From Heloderma charlesbogerti (lineage: Eukaryota; Chordata; Lepidosauria; Squamata; Helodermatidae): a stretch of 64,000 nt of DNA. The notes below the pieces were generated by a model that saw only the letters and a list, made by a program, of their open reading frames with translations, was not told the origin of the DNA and did no database searches. Made by a program: the position numbers and the translations under genes. This document shows positions 44,031-54,695 of the stretch, piece by piece. The stretch lies in contig JANEZZ010001570.1 of the NCBI GenBank assembly GCA_026122225.1, positions 1,736,001 to 1,800,000 on the forward strand, given 5' to 3'. Positions within the stretch are counted from its first letter, which is position 1. Every line of letters starts with the position of its first letter.

Positions 44031-44841
44031 ATAGAAGGTCATTAGGAATACAGAGAATTAAATAAACCATAAGGTAATGGTACCAATAGGGAGGATACGA
44101 AGTGAGTTCACAATGAACTTTTGGTAATTATTATCAAAATAAAATTGGCAAAGCAGTTTGGATAATATACAAAGAGAGAATGCTGAATTATAACTCATCA
44201 CCAGAGATGAAAAGGATTATGTGAAAAATGGAGAGACATCAAACAGTATTATTTGGGGTCAGAGTGAACTTAAAGTTTCTGTGAGTAAGAAATTGCTTTG
44301 CCAAAGACATATATCAAAATTAATTGTATCTAACGTGAAGAACGGATGTTTAAGTTTTTCTATGTGTGTTTTGATCATCAAAGATTCTTTTAGAAGTCAA
44401 GATTGTGAACTTAGATTAATGAAACAGCGATTAGTATTGACAATGGCAGTGAAGTAGTATTTTAGAAACTGTATAAACATGGTCTGATTCAGGGGTTAGA
44501 TAGCTTTTTTATATCGATGCTCCTTGCCTGTGATACTGCCAGACAACTCTATACAGAAATCTTGGTAATCAAAGTAGACTCAGCAACACTCTCTTTTATA
44601 ACAGCAAGAAATGCTTAAGAAATAACACTTTAATTGCCTTTAAATACTTTACTACTTGTACTTTAACTATGAATTTATATTGGGATCAAGAAAGATACAA
44701 ATTTGTATCAAGAAAGATTTGTATCAAGAAAGAAATAAAAGAAAGAGATTCAAAGATTCCTGTACTATAATTACTTTTAGTACTAAACCTGGATTGCAAT
44801 TCACCCAACAGTCTTAAGGCTATACTTTTAGTAGATTTAAC
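44031..44841. other. No gene recognised
   Basis: AT-rich. AAATTTGTATCAAGAAAG is duplicated in tandem at about 44699-44730. Confidence 0.5.
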
Positions 44842-45743
44842 TAGGGATGTACGAAAGTTCCGCCACGGATCTTGGGGAGGCTGAATGCCAGCGCATTTGG
44901 CCCCCCAAAATCGGTGGCGGAACGGCCCGCCACCCCCCGCCACCCCCCGGGACAGGACTTACCTTGGGCGGATCTTCCTGGCGGCAGTGGCTCCAGCGGC
45001 TCCAGCGGCTGCTCCGGTGGCAGTTTGGCGGCGGCGGCAGCTGCGGCGGCCGGTCTTCCAACCGGCTGCCTTCACTGCCATTTCCAAGTTTAAAAAAAAC
45101 ACACAAAAAACGTGATAGGCTACATAAAGATTTACGTAGCCTATCACGGCTAGGTTTTTAAAAAACACCATGATAGGCTACGTAAATGTTTACATGGCCT
45201 ATCACAGCTGACTTAAAAAAACCACGCACATACGGAAATGGCGGTGGCCATGGCCGCCGCCATTTGAGTTCCTTATTTTGGCACATCTTAGTCTACGTAA
45301 ACATTTACATAGACTAAGACGACGAAAATAAGGAACGTAAATGGCGGCGGCCATGGCCGCCACCATTTGCGTACGCGCTTTTTTTGTTTTTTAAAAAAAG
45401 TCAGCCGTGATAGGCTACATAAACATTTACGTAGCCTATCACGTTTTTTTAAAAAAAAAACCTAGCCATGATAGGCTATGTAAATCTTTACGTAGCCTGT
45501 CAGGTTTTTTGTTTTTTTAAAACTGGAAATGGTGGTGGCAGCAGCCGGATGGAAGACCGGCCGCCGCAGCCACCGCCGCTGAACCACCGCCGGAGCCGCC
45601 GCCGCCAGGAAGATCCGCCCAAGGTAAGTCTCGTCCTGGGGGGGGGGCGGGGGGGGCAGGCCGTTCCGCCACTGATTTTGGGGGGCTGAATGCACTGGCA
45701 TTCGGCCTCTCCGAGATCTGTGGTGGACTTTCATACATCCCTA
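44842..45743. mobile_element. Palindromic hAT element, copy 6 (both ends long)
   Basis: This is the most symmetrical copy. From TAGGGATGTACGAAAG to CTTTCATACATCCCTA, the two halves are inverted copies along almost the whole 902 bp, centred near 45307 (TTAGTCTACGTAAACATTTA palindrome). Four GTGATAGGCTACGTA-type palindromes lie at 45112-45147, 45170-45206, 45407-45443 and 45467-45503. GAAATGGCGG and GTAAATGGCGGCGGCC hairpins flank the centre. Donors are at 44961 (minus, AAG|GTAAGT) and 45624 (plus, AAG|GTAAGT). The flanks GATTTAAC and CTCGACTG do not match, so either the insertion was followed by deletion or the copy is a recombinant. Confidence 0.88.
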
Positions 45744-45995
45744 CTCGACTGGCATACAGATCTGAAGCGAGATTCAGATATCCGGATCACTCGGTTTGGG
45801 TGTTTTCCCCATTGACTTGCATGGGAAAACACAAATGGCCATAACTTCTTCAGTTTTCACAACAAATATGTGGAACCTGGAGTCCTCTCTGCCCCCATAG
45901 AGGAGATCCCACCTGCCAAATTTCAGACAGATTGGCCCAGTAGTTTTTGTGCTAGGTGAAGCTGAAATTTATTTTTTTCCACAAAATCTCTCAAA
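45744..45995. other. Unclassified repeat-like segment
   Basis: CAGATCTGAAGCGAGATTCAGATATCCGGATC is a striking short palindromic cluster. TTTTCCCCATTGACTTGCATGGGAAAAC is a further palindrome. This may be the interior of a larger element whose ends are hidden by later insertions. Confidence 0.4.
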
Positions 45996-46003
45996 GCAAA
46001 GAG
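45996..46003. repeat. Left target-site duplication (GCAAAGAG)
   Basis: It matches 46718-46725 (GCAAAGAA) at seven of eight positions. Confidence 0.8.
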
Positions 46004-46717
46004 TAGGGATGTACAGATTCCCCACGGTCTGTTCCAGTGGGGAATCTGCAGGGGGGGGGGAGGCAATCTGTTCCTCCCTGCTGGAATCCACGCGGAGCCG
46101 AGGGCTGCCCCATTCCGCCATCAACATACCCCAGATTCCCCCCTGTTTTCCCAGCTCCCCGAACTTACATAAATGCTTCTGTAAATACCGTGAAAAAATC
46201 ATTTCCGTGCGTCCACCATCAGTCTCTGTAAGCCTTGGGTCATAAGGAAAATACATATTTATTTTCGTAAAAAGGGTAAAGCCCTTCGCAGGGATTCCCC
46301 ATGTAAGTTCTGGTCACCTGACCTCACTGGACCTGTCCTGACCTCACCTCACCTGACCTCACCAGACCTGACCTCACCTCACCTCACCTCACCTCCACAG
46401 ACAATAAACAGAAAATATGGAGGATTTCCATGGAGTTCAAGACTCAGCCCTAGCGAAAGAAAGCCTCAGGTCACAGGGAAAATGCGTCGTAAAAAGGTTA
46501 AAGCCATTTGCGTTCTTCTGCCTCCATTTCCGATTTACGGATTTCTTTTCATAATTATTTTTGTAAAATCCTCCATTTTGCGGACAAAAAAAAGGGGGCC
46601 CACGTGAGCTCTGTTCCAGGTCAACTGGGCTGCTCCATTCTGAGGAGGATTCCACGGACCAGTTTTGTCAGAATTTGATCCCATTTAAAATTCATGTGGA
46701 ATTCTCTGACACCCTTA
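46004..46717. mobile_element. hAT element with family-type ends but a different interior
   Basis: Begins TAGGGATGTACAGATTCCC and ends GTGGAATTCTCTGACACCCTTA, the same terminal phrases as the palindromic family. The interior lacks the GATAGGCTACGTA palindromes. It holds a (CCTCA/GACCT)n tract at 46320-46396 and inverted pieces (GGAATCTGCAGGG opposite AGGGATTCCCC; CGTAAAAAGG twice). GTAAGTTC sites face outward near 46163 (minus) and 46300 (plus), without the AG before them. Confidence 0.8.
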
Positions 46718-46725
46718 GCAAAGAA
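46718..46725. repeat. Right target-site duplication (GCAAAGAA)
   Basis: Pairs with 45996-46003. Confidence 0.8.
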
Positions 46726-46961
46726 CGATGCCTCTCAGCCCTGCGCCTCCCCCTCTTCCTGCCTACTTGGCTGTCAAGGACTGCTAGCCATCTCCTGCTC
46801 ATGAAGAGGAGATGGCTAGCTAGCGACTGGAGCATGTGCTGCGCTGCTGGTTGGCTGTCCCTGACAGACAATCAGGTAGGAGGAGGAGGAGGAGTCGTGG
46901 CTCATGCCCCACCGCTAGTTGTCTCCTGCTCATGAGGAGGAGACGGCTAGCAGCTGGGGCA
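46726..46961. other. Flank of copy 7; inverted GAGGAGATGGCTAGC motifs
   Basis: GCTAGCCATCTCCTGCTCATGA, GAGGAGATGGCTAGC and later TTGTCTCCTGCTCATGAGGAG with GAGACGGCTAGCAGC form nested inverted repeats. This is probably another hAT interior, continuing at 47540-47734, which ends CACATCCCTA. Confidence 0.45.
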
Positions 46962-46969
46962 TGTGCCGC
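46962..46969. repeat. Left 8-bp target-site duplication (TGTGCCGC)
   Basis: It is identical to 47532-47539. Confidence 0.9.
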
Positions 46970-47531
46970 TAGCGGTGAGCAGATCACTTACTTGGTTCCA
47001 GTCCGGGGCATCTGCTGGGTGGGGGAGGCAATCTATCCCTCCCCCCCAGAATCCTCCCCGGCTGCAGCCGGACTTCCAGCTGCTGCTGCTGTACTGCGGA
47101 CGCAAATGGCGGCTGCTATGCTGGCCGCCATTTGCGTCCATGCCTTAGGCCATGATAGGCTACATAAGTATCTATGTAGCCTATCACAGCAAAGAGCAGG
47201 GGCATAAATGGTGCCCATTACGCCATTTGCGCTTCTGCTCTTTGCCCTGATAGGCTACATAAGTATTTACATAGCCTATCACGGTCTAAGGCATGGACGC
47301 AAATGGTAGCCGCTATGATGGCTGCCATTTGCAGCCGCAGCAGCCCATCAGCAGCCGGAAGAGAAGTCGGAGCCGCTGCCACTGCTGTATCTGCCGCCGC
47401 CAGGTAGGTCTATTCTGGGGGGGGGATTCAGGGGGTGGGGGGGTAGTCCATTCCGCCACAGTCTCCGGGGGGCTGGATTCTAAAGAATCCAGCCTCACTG
47501 GAGTCCGTGGCGGAATTCTCCAACATACCTA
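46970..47531. mobile_element. Palindromic hAT element, copy 7
   Basis: The 562-bp element starts TAGCGGTG and ends ACATACCTA, with perfect TGTGCCGC duplications. Two GATAGGCTACATA-type palindromes (47152-47188, 47247-47283) alternate with GCAAATGGCGGCTGCTATG-type hairpins (47101 and 47298). Donors: 46990 (minus, AA|GTAAGT) and 47404 (plus, CAG|GTAGGT). Short end left, long end right. Both termini carry substitutions relative to TAGGGATG/CATCCCTA. Confidence 0.88.
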
Positions 47532-47539
47532 TGTGCCGC
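47532..47539. repeat. Right 8-bp target-site duplication (TGTGCCGC)
   Basis: It is identical to 46962-46969. Confidence 0.9.
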
Positions 47540-47734
47540 GCTTCCTCCTCATCTTGCCTGGGTGATTCACAGTGCTTTTTGCATATAGGTTTATGTGCAC
47601 ATAGATTTCCAATTGCCATGTTTTTTTAAAAACATGGCGATCACGGCACAGGCGGAGGGACCGGAGACTGGAACAGAAGCTGGGCAGGTGTCCACAGAAT
47701 CCAGACAGATGGGGATGGGTTCTCACATCCCTAA
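47540..47734. mobile_element. Right part of a hAT element related to 62525-62965
   Basis: GGGTGATTCACAGTGC, GTTTATGTGCACATAGA, ATTGCCATGTTTTTTTAAAAACATGGCGATCACGG and the end CACATCCCTA are shared with the complete elements at 62525 and 56127. The left half is not clearly identifiable. Confidence 0.55.
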
Positions 47735-47741
47735 GTAACAC

Positions 47742-48152
47742 CTCCAGAATGATCTCTGTCCCTGAAGCACATCCGTTTTTCTCCAGTTATTCAGTCTTCC
47801 CCCACTCCTCCACCACTGTCACTGATTGGAGACTGCTGAGTTATGTTCAGCCCTGATTTGGCAGCTAGAGTTTCCATTCACCAAAGCTCCCTCCCTCCTC
47901 CTCCTCTCTCCTTCCCCCCTCCCTCCTCCTCAGCCCCTCACTGAACTTTCTCAAGTTGATACTTTTGGCACCAGGCTGTCTGGGCCGCTCAGAACAATCA
48001 CCGAGTCAGATGAGGCACTTTGTATACAAGCTGCTTCACTTTGGGGTGCCTCGTTGCTGTTCTGCTCCACCTTGTATCATGCGGAGGCACCTCCAAAGCA
48101 GCCCGCTTTGACTCATTATTTGGTCTTGTGACTGAAGCAGTGCACAGCCCTA
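47742..48152. mobile_element. Right end of a CAGGGCTGTGCA-type hAT element
   Basis: It aligns with 33545-33935 of the large element: CAAAGCTCCCTCCCTCCTCC, AAGTTGATAC, TGAGGCACTTTGT, ACCTCCAAA..GGCC/GCCCGC and the end GTGCACAGCCCTA. The left end has not been located; later insertions probably displaced it. Confidence 0.65.
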
Positions 48153-48155
48153 ATG

Positions 48156-48370
48156 GTAACTATTTAGTTGTGTAGCTTTCCAGTCCATTTACAGCACCAG
48201 ATATTTATGAAATACCTGCGTTTTTTAAGCAACAGCTTCGGTGTGTAACTTGGTTTGTTGCAGATGGGTAGTGCTATAGCAATGATTTTAAAGCAGGTGA
48301 AATGGAGGAGTGCAATGCATCTGCCGCAAACGGTTGGTGGTACAGTTCCCAGTGTGGTCAAAAAGTGATT
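48156..48370. repeat. Unclassified dispersed repeat, copy B
   Basis: Second copy of 43797-44030, same orientation, 4.4 kb away. The segment between them is filled with hAT elements. Confidence 0.75.
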
Positions 48371-48750
48371 AAGGAAGAAAGTGACTATTTTGCTCTCCCT
48401 CACTCAAAAAAGCAAAAGCTGTCTTGTATTGGAGTTGCAAGCCTAAGTGGTTAGAAGTGTTTTAATCTGCTATAGGGTGTAATCCAGTGGCTAAAGGCTC
48501 CCAAAGTACTGTATTACAGACATGATATAACTCAGACAAACTAAGACCATAACAGGAGCATATAGCTATTTAAGGTCACAATTTATCTTTTAACAGGGAA
48601 ATTGTTACTTAGGTCCAAAAGTAACAGCTTTTCTACCAGGAACTCCCATCAAGCCCAGCCAGAGTTTTTGCAATGAAGCAGTAAGACTAGGTGTTATGAA
48701 TCTTAAAATCAGACTAAAGAAAATGTCGGTGTGAACACAATGTAATAGGA
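48371..48750. other. No gene recognised
   Basis: AT-rich spacer with no identifiable feature. Confidence 0.5.
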
Positions 48751-49012
48751 AGTGCTGGCTCCAGGTTTTTGAGGTCCTTGAGCAAGACAACCTCAATGGA
48801 CCTCCTCTCTCACTGCCACTGTCACCAGCTGCAAGTAGGCCGTGGCATTGCTGCTCCTCCTTCTCACCACCACCGTTGTCCAGGCCAGAGCAAGAGACAG
48901 GCGAACACGCAGGTTGTGGTGGCGAAGAGGAGCATCTCCGCGGGGCTCTTGTCAGTGGGATGTGGACCCTCAGCAGCTGCCCAACCATGCCTATGTTTTA
49001 CACTGGTGTTAG
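48751..49012. mobile_element. Diverged hAT element (GTGCTGGCTCCAGG type)
   Basis: GTGCTGGCTCCAGGTTTTTGAGG..CTTGAGCAAG..CCTCAATGGACC, CTTGTCAGTGGGATGTGGACCC and ACCATGCCTATG..ACACTGG are the reverse-orientation equivalents of 63577-63885. Target duplications are no longer readable. Confidence 0.55.
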
Positions 49013-49054
49013 TATTGGGATATTTTCATATGAACTGGGGCTATTTGATTGTAG

Positions 49055-49697
49055 GTAGGGATGGTAAATCCAGCCCTTTTGAGGCCCTACGGATTCCTGC
49101 AGTGCCCCCAGCTTGGGTTGCCTTTGCGAGCTGAGCCAAGAGTTTGTTCCAAAATCTGAGAACTGGTTTGTTTGTTTGTTTGTTTGTTTGTTTGAAATGG
49201 TAAACAATTTGTGCAAATTATGGCTGCAATTTGCGCAAATTACAGCCATAATTTGAGTAAATAACAGCTGTGATTTGCGCACATAGTGGCTGTAATTTGC
49301 AGAAATTGGTGTTTACGAGAAAAAACAAACCAACCAAAAATGTTCCCGCCCTGCTGCCATCACCCATTGCTATGCAACCCTCCCTGTCTCCCTGCTGCCC
49401 CCAGCCTGGATACACCCCCCCCCAGCAGAAAAGAAAGATGGTGGGCTCTCTGGGCTGGGGCTGACAGTGACAGGGAGAGAGAGAGGATTGTGTGGCAGCA
49501 GTGATGGTGGCAGTGGCAGGGAGGGAGGGCTCCCAGTTCCATCACTGGTGGGGAGGAAGAAATATCCATGAGCTGGCCCAACTTGATGCAATTGAGTCAG
49601 GCCAGCTCGTGGGGGAGGGGCAAGCCAGAATCTGGGGGGCTGAGCTATTGAAAGCTTGGCAAACTCCATCCCCAGATGGATTCCTCAGACATCCCTA
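49055..49697. mobile_element. hAT element with an array of GCAAATT motifs
   Basis: Runs from TAGGGATGG to CAGACATCCCTA; the flanks ATTGTAGG and ACTGTAGA match at six of eight. The interior has (GTTT)n at 49165-49194 and then a short array of alternating motifs AATTTGTGCAAATTATGGC / TGCAATTTGCGCAAATTACAGCC to about 49310. It resembles 39960-40456. Confidence 0.72.
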
Positions 49698-52600
49698 ACT
49701 GTAGATCAAATATCATGTTATAGCATTGTAATAGCATTATAGAGAGCTGACCAAATAAGGCAGTGTGAGTAAGCATTCTTTTAAATCATCACAGCAGTTC
49801 TAATCCTGCCACTTCAGTCTGCTTCTTGTTGTGTGTAGAGTAATTCTAACAATCACTGTGTAGGCATTCAGCAACACAAATGTTATCTGGAAATGTCATG
49901 TGGGGCTTGCGAGTGTCATAGCAGTTAGTAATGACAATAGCGCCGAAGGCTCGGAGGCCTCATCTCCGGGCAGCCAGATCATTGGACCCCTTACCCCTAG
50001 GGGTTGTTGGGGTAGAGGTCCTTGGCAGACTGCCCCCTGAGGTTTCCCTGTGATCTCAGGGAAAAGATATAGTGGGCCTTTTTAAACAAATGTTAATCTT
50101 CCTTACATTAATAGTACTTACTTTATTTTTAGCAAATGGAACATTGCATGTCTTTTAAATTATGCAAACCAATTATACTAATGGGATAAAAAGAGGAGAT
50201 TTTAAAAATAAAGTAAGACATATGCCAACAATTTCAGCTTCATTGCAACATAATTATTTTATCTGCTGCTGAAGATTTCCCCCAGATAATTCTGGATTCG
50301 GCTTTTAATGTGGAAATGGAAGGCTTTCTGCCCAGGCCCCAATGCCACGCAGGGGCCCACTGTGAGGGCCCATAGAGTAAAATTTATGGATTCTTCAGTT
50401 GTTGCATCAAAGACCACAGGATGGGCTACAGTGCTCGTCCCCAAAATTCATATTTTGTAAGAGTTTACTTCCGCTAAGTCGATGATGCCAAATAGATATT
50501 GGACCGCTGTCTATTTTATCAGCAGAATAAATCATGCTGGCTTAATCTGAGGCCAGCTGTGTGTAAGCAGTAATGGTTTTGGGTTGTACAGAAAGTCTAT
50601 AGCACAACACTCATTGGGGATGGTCCTGACACTATGCCTAAGGCCTCGCTGATTTGCCTGTTCTGGGGGATGGGGCCAGGTCCACCATGGGGGACCCAGC
50701 AATTTTGTAATGTAATAACTTTCCCCAGACTCTGCCCATTAATTGCACCTGCATTGGTCACTGTCAGGGCTGGGCCATTAGCAGTAGTCTGATGTGAACC
50801 AGGAGCCGTGGGGCAAAGCCAACGGTCAGGACAGACTGCTACAGTCATATAGCCACGCACAATGGTAAAACCTGGTACACACCAAAAGATCCATATAATT
50901 TTAGCCTAGCTTAATTGTACAAACCAAAATTGGATGATCAAAGAGCAACATTCTAAGACCCTAAGGTCATCTGTTTCATTGTATGGTCATGATTCTTGAA
51001 TTTTGGTGGCTGTGCAAACTATGCTCAGATGCTTGAACTTCCAGAAAGAACTGCCTTTCCTTACTGATGATGTCCAGCTTTATTTTGTTCTCTCTTTAGC
51101 CTGTGAGCTGGTCAAATTCCTATGACTAAGTCTTTGTTCCATTTTCTAGAGGCTATGAAAATGCTTCTGTGATACGGCCCTTAGAGTGGTCACTGTGCTG
51201 CTACACGCTGCTCTGCATGAGACATTAAACCAATCATCTGTCCCATTTAAGATAATTCAAGATACCACATCATTCTGAGAACAGTGGTGCTATTAACTGT
51301 ACGATGACATAATTGGGTCTTGGTTCAATATCTCCCCAAGAATAGGGAAATTGTTGCCCATTCAAGCATATTGCTGTTGCATTTAAAAATCTGCCTAATA
51401 TACTGTCATCCATTTAAGAACTATTCTTGACAGGAGAAAATGTAAAGTTGTCTCTCCTCTCCTATATTTATAGAACTGGCAATCTGCAAGGATCACTATT
51501 TATATCTTTAACCTTGCTTCCAGTAGCATAAATATGCAGAGTTGGCTTCTAGGAGCATTTTTTTTTTCTATGTTCTGTCAGGATTTGAAAAAGGCAACTT
51601 CTGAAGGGAATCAGTAGAATTATAAATTGAGACTGTGTTTTCACCTTAGATTCTACTGGGGGTGGCTGGGTGAGGGAAATGTTCCAACTGTCACATGCCA
51701 TTTCCATTTCTTGTAGAAGGATTTTTAATTTTTTTTTTTTGGCCAAATAAAGGCAAAAGAAGAAGTCGCTATAGCTAGTAGTAACCATTCTGTCAAAAAT
51801 GTATTTATGTCACATCAGGTATTCTATAGAGGAAGACTCAAAAGCTTAAATGTATAAATGAACAAGGCTGCAATTGTACACACACTTACTAGGCAGAAAG
51901 TCCCACTGAAATGTTGGACTTACTTTTGAGTAATAATGCATAGAATTACACTGCACAGCTCACAGAACAGTTCTTTAGGGCCATTTTTGGACTTGCATGA
52001 AGATACAAGAATGTATTATTCTTGGTAGAAAACAAAAAGTTTTGATTACTTGAAAATTATCTTTACAAAATATTGCTTATTCAAATTTAAATTAAGCCAC
52101 TGCAAATGTCAGTTGCCAAAGTAGTGATTAGTGATGGGTGACTTTCACACTACAAATTCCTTGGTTCAATCTCAGAGGAATGTTCTCCTTTATTTTGTTA
52201 TATTGTATATATGAATTGTTGCATACGCACCTCAACAAAGTCCATATTGAGAACTGTAGTCTGGCATCATGCTGTGCATCATGATGTCACATGTTCACAG
52301 TGTTATGTTACTGTCTCTGATTGGCTGATTTCACATGCCCTACAGTTTCCCTCCATCTCCTCCTAGCCTGCCAGCTGCTTCAGGCAGCACCGTTCCCCTC
52401 CTGATCTCCTCCTCCTTTGATTCCCTTTCCAGTATCCCCTCACAGTGTCACCCACCAGCACTCAGGGCCTAAAGTAAACTTTTACTTACCAAACAAGAAA
52501 AAGAAATGCTGTCCAATACTAAGAAATTGCCTCAGTTGACTAGCTGGATATAGAAAAGGAACAAAGCCATGACTGAAAAAGGAATGATGAACAAGGGGTG

Positions 52601-53576
52601 GATGCTGACTACATTATTTCTTCAAATGCGAGGTTTGCTGAAGGATTTCAAATCTGAAATTCTGCACTGATTTGTTTGGGAAACAGAAACTAAAGGGTTA
52701 AGCTACATTATTCTGTGAGCACTGAATATGGGACGTTTGCATTTCCTTCAGAAAGTAAAGAGTTAATCAACATCTGACCATGCACAGAAATTGTGGAGTT
52801 TAGATGCTTAGTCATGCAGACTGCACAGATGCAGAACTGCAGGCCATGTAGATCAGAGATATCAACTCATAATCAATCTCTGTTTGAATAATGAAAACAC
52901 TAAAGTTCTTTAGATAATCATCCAGGCTCAGTATATATACTAACATAATAGATTCTACTACCTGCCTAATTTTGAGTTTCAACAGCATCCCTAGTAATGA
53001 TGTTTCAGTTAAGATGTGGAAAACACAGGTGTGAACAATGAAAAGCTTTTCACTTGAGCCTCATCCGGCCAGATGTCCAACACATGTTGGACATATGTGT
53101 GTCCTGTGCCTCCTGGCTTTGTCCCCAATGTCATGTGCAACACCGGCCCCACTCCCAAATCCATGTATTTTGAGCATTACATTTGAAAGGGGAGCCTGTT
53201 GTGACCTCTCTAGAGTCCCAAACAAAGCTCTGGTCCCTAGAGGTCACGCTGTAGGTGCCAAGTAGGCTAGTCTGTCCACTGAGTGAAGGCAAGAACGTAG
53301 CATGAGATATACTATCCTGGAATTCACCCAGACCAGAGTATATCAAGTATTTGAAATGACTGCGTTTATTTCAAGAACACAACAGCCTGGACCAGTCATT
53401 CAGTAAAGGACAGGACATGATGTTTCTCTACTTAACATACTAACTCAATGTATCTGACTACACTTTCCACTAGCCGTCTTGACCACTGGTATTTTTACTT
53501 GCTCCTTTTAAACACTCTCCTCTAACCTTTCCATATGTCTTTCTCAACTCCTTCGTCTAACTGTCCTTCTCAGTTC
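49698..53576. other. No gene recognised; longest featureless stretch
   Basis: Nearly 4 kb without a recognisable exon or RNA gene. The only repeat identified is the short palindromic MITE at 51874-51966. A GC-richer patch at 49938-50060 (CGCCGAAGGCTCGGAGGCC, CCTTACCCCTAGGGGTTG) and open frames near 50600-50860 remain unexplained. Confidence 0.45.
51874..51966. repeat. Short palindromic MITE (GCAATTGTACAC type)
   Basis: GGCTGCAATTGTACACACACTTACTAGGCAGAAAGTCCC is mirrored by GGACTTACTTTTGAGTAATAATGCATAGAATTACACTG. Same family as 3779-3857. Confidence 0.65.
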
Positions 53577-53771
53577 ACAGAATCATGGAATAGTAGGGCT
53601 GGAAGGGGCCTACAAGCCCATCAAGTCCAACCCCCTGCTCAATACAGTAATCCAAGTCACAGCATCCCTGACAGATGGCTGTACAGCCTCATCTTGAATG
53701 CCTCCAGTGTGGGAGAGCCCACCATCTCCCTAGGTAATTGGTCCCATTGTCGTATTGCTCTAACAGTCAGG
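53577..53771 (-). mobile_element. CR1 LINE, 3' end (left part, interrupted)
   Basis: It aligns with 34944-35150: ACAGAATCATGGAATAGTAGG, GGGGCCTACAAGCCCATCAAG, GACAGATGGCTGTACAGCCTC and CTAACAGTCAGGA. It breaks off where the hAT element begins. About 80 bp of CR1 present in the other copy is missing at the break. Confidence 0.85.
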
Positions 53772-54158
53772 AGGCTAGCCTATCGCATGAAAAAACAGGG
53801 ACACAAATGGCTTGGTGGACGCCATTTGTGGCTGTAAAGCTGTTAGATTAACCTAAATGCATCTGTAAATGGCTGCATTTAGGTTAACCTAACAGCTTTA
53901 CGGCCACAAATGGCGTAGTGGATTCCATTTGTGTCCGGAGTTAGCCCAGCGATATGGCACAGCAATGGCGGCCGGCCGTATCACCAGCGATGCAGACCCA
54001 GCAGCCAGCTCCGCAGGATCACTGCATGGAGGAGCTGGCCTGGACGGATTCTGGAGGGAGGTGGAGGTGAGTGCCCCATTCTGCCATGGACTCCGAAGGC
54101 TGGATTCTTTGGAATCCGGCCTCATTGGGGTCCATGGTGGAATTCTCCGTCATCCCTA
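53772..54158. mobile_element. Variant palindromic hAT element, copy 8 (left end lost)
   Basis: The right end (TGGAATTCTCCGTCATCCCTA) and a plus-strand donor at 54067 (GAG|GTGAGT) match the palindromic family. The central palindrome is different: AGCTGTTAGATTAACCTAAATGCA opposite TGCATTTAGGTTAACCTAACAGCT, flanked by GCCATTTGTGGC and GCCACAAATGGC. A stub GCTAGCCTATCGCATG at the left recalls the usual GATAGGCTACG half-site. The left terminus and the adjoining CR1 sequence were deleted together. Confidence 0.75.
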
Positions 54159-54695
54159 CCCGCACTCTGGGATGATTGAAAAGAGATCCTGGCCTTCCTC
54201 TCTGTGACAACCTTCCAAGTACTTGAAGAGTGCTATCACATCTCCGCTCAGTCTTCTCTTCTCAAGGCCAAACATGCCCAGTTCTTTCAGTCTCTCCTCC
54301 TCATAGGGCTTTGTTTCCAGTCTTCTGATCATCTTCATTTCCTTCCTCTGAACCCTCTTCAGCTTGTCTGCATCCTTCTTAAAGTGTGGCACCTGGAACT
54401 GGACACAGTACTCCAGATGAGGCCTAACCAGTGCTGAGCAGAGGGGAACTAGTACTTCACATGATTTGGAAGCTATACTTCTATTAATGCAGCCCAAAAT
54501 AGCATTTGCTTTTTTTGCAGCCACATCACATTGTTGGCTCATATTCAGCTTGTGATCAACAACAATTCCAAGATCCTTCTTGCTTGTAGTATTGTTGAGC
54601 CAAGTATCCCCCATCTTGTAACTGTGCATTTGGTTTGGTGCAATTGATTCTCTAACCCCATCCACCATTGCATCCCAATCTCCTGCTCTCCTTCT
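54159..54695 (-). mobile_element. CR1 LINE, reverse transcriptase C-terminal region (right part)
   Basis: The minus strand is open for 170 codons with the CR1 pattern KKDLGIVVDHKLNMSQQC..AAKKANAILG, SALVRPHLEYC.QF, KRVQRKEMKMIR and EKRRLSGDVIALFKYL, then CHREEGQDLFSIIPECG, which rejoins the copy at 34944. This part lies after the catalytic YADD motif. A missing residue stretch after EYCVQF and scattered substitutions show it is inactive. Confidence 0.9.
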
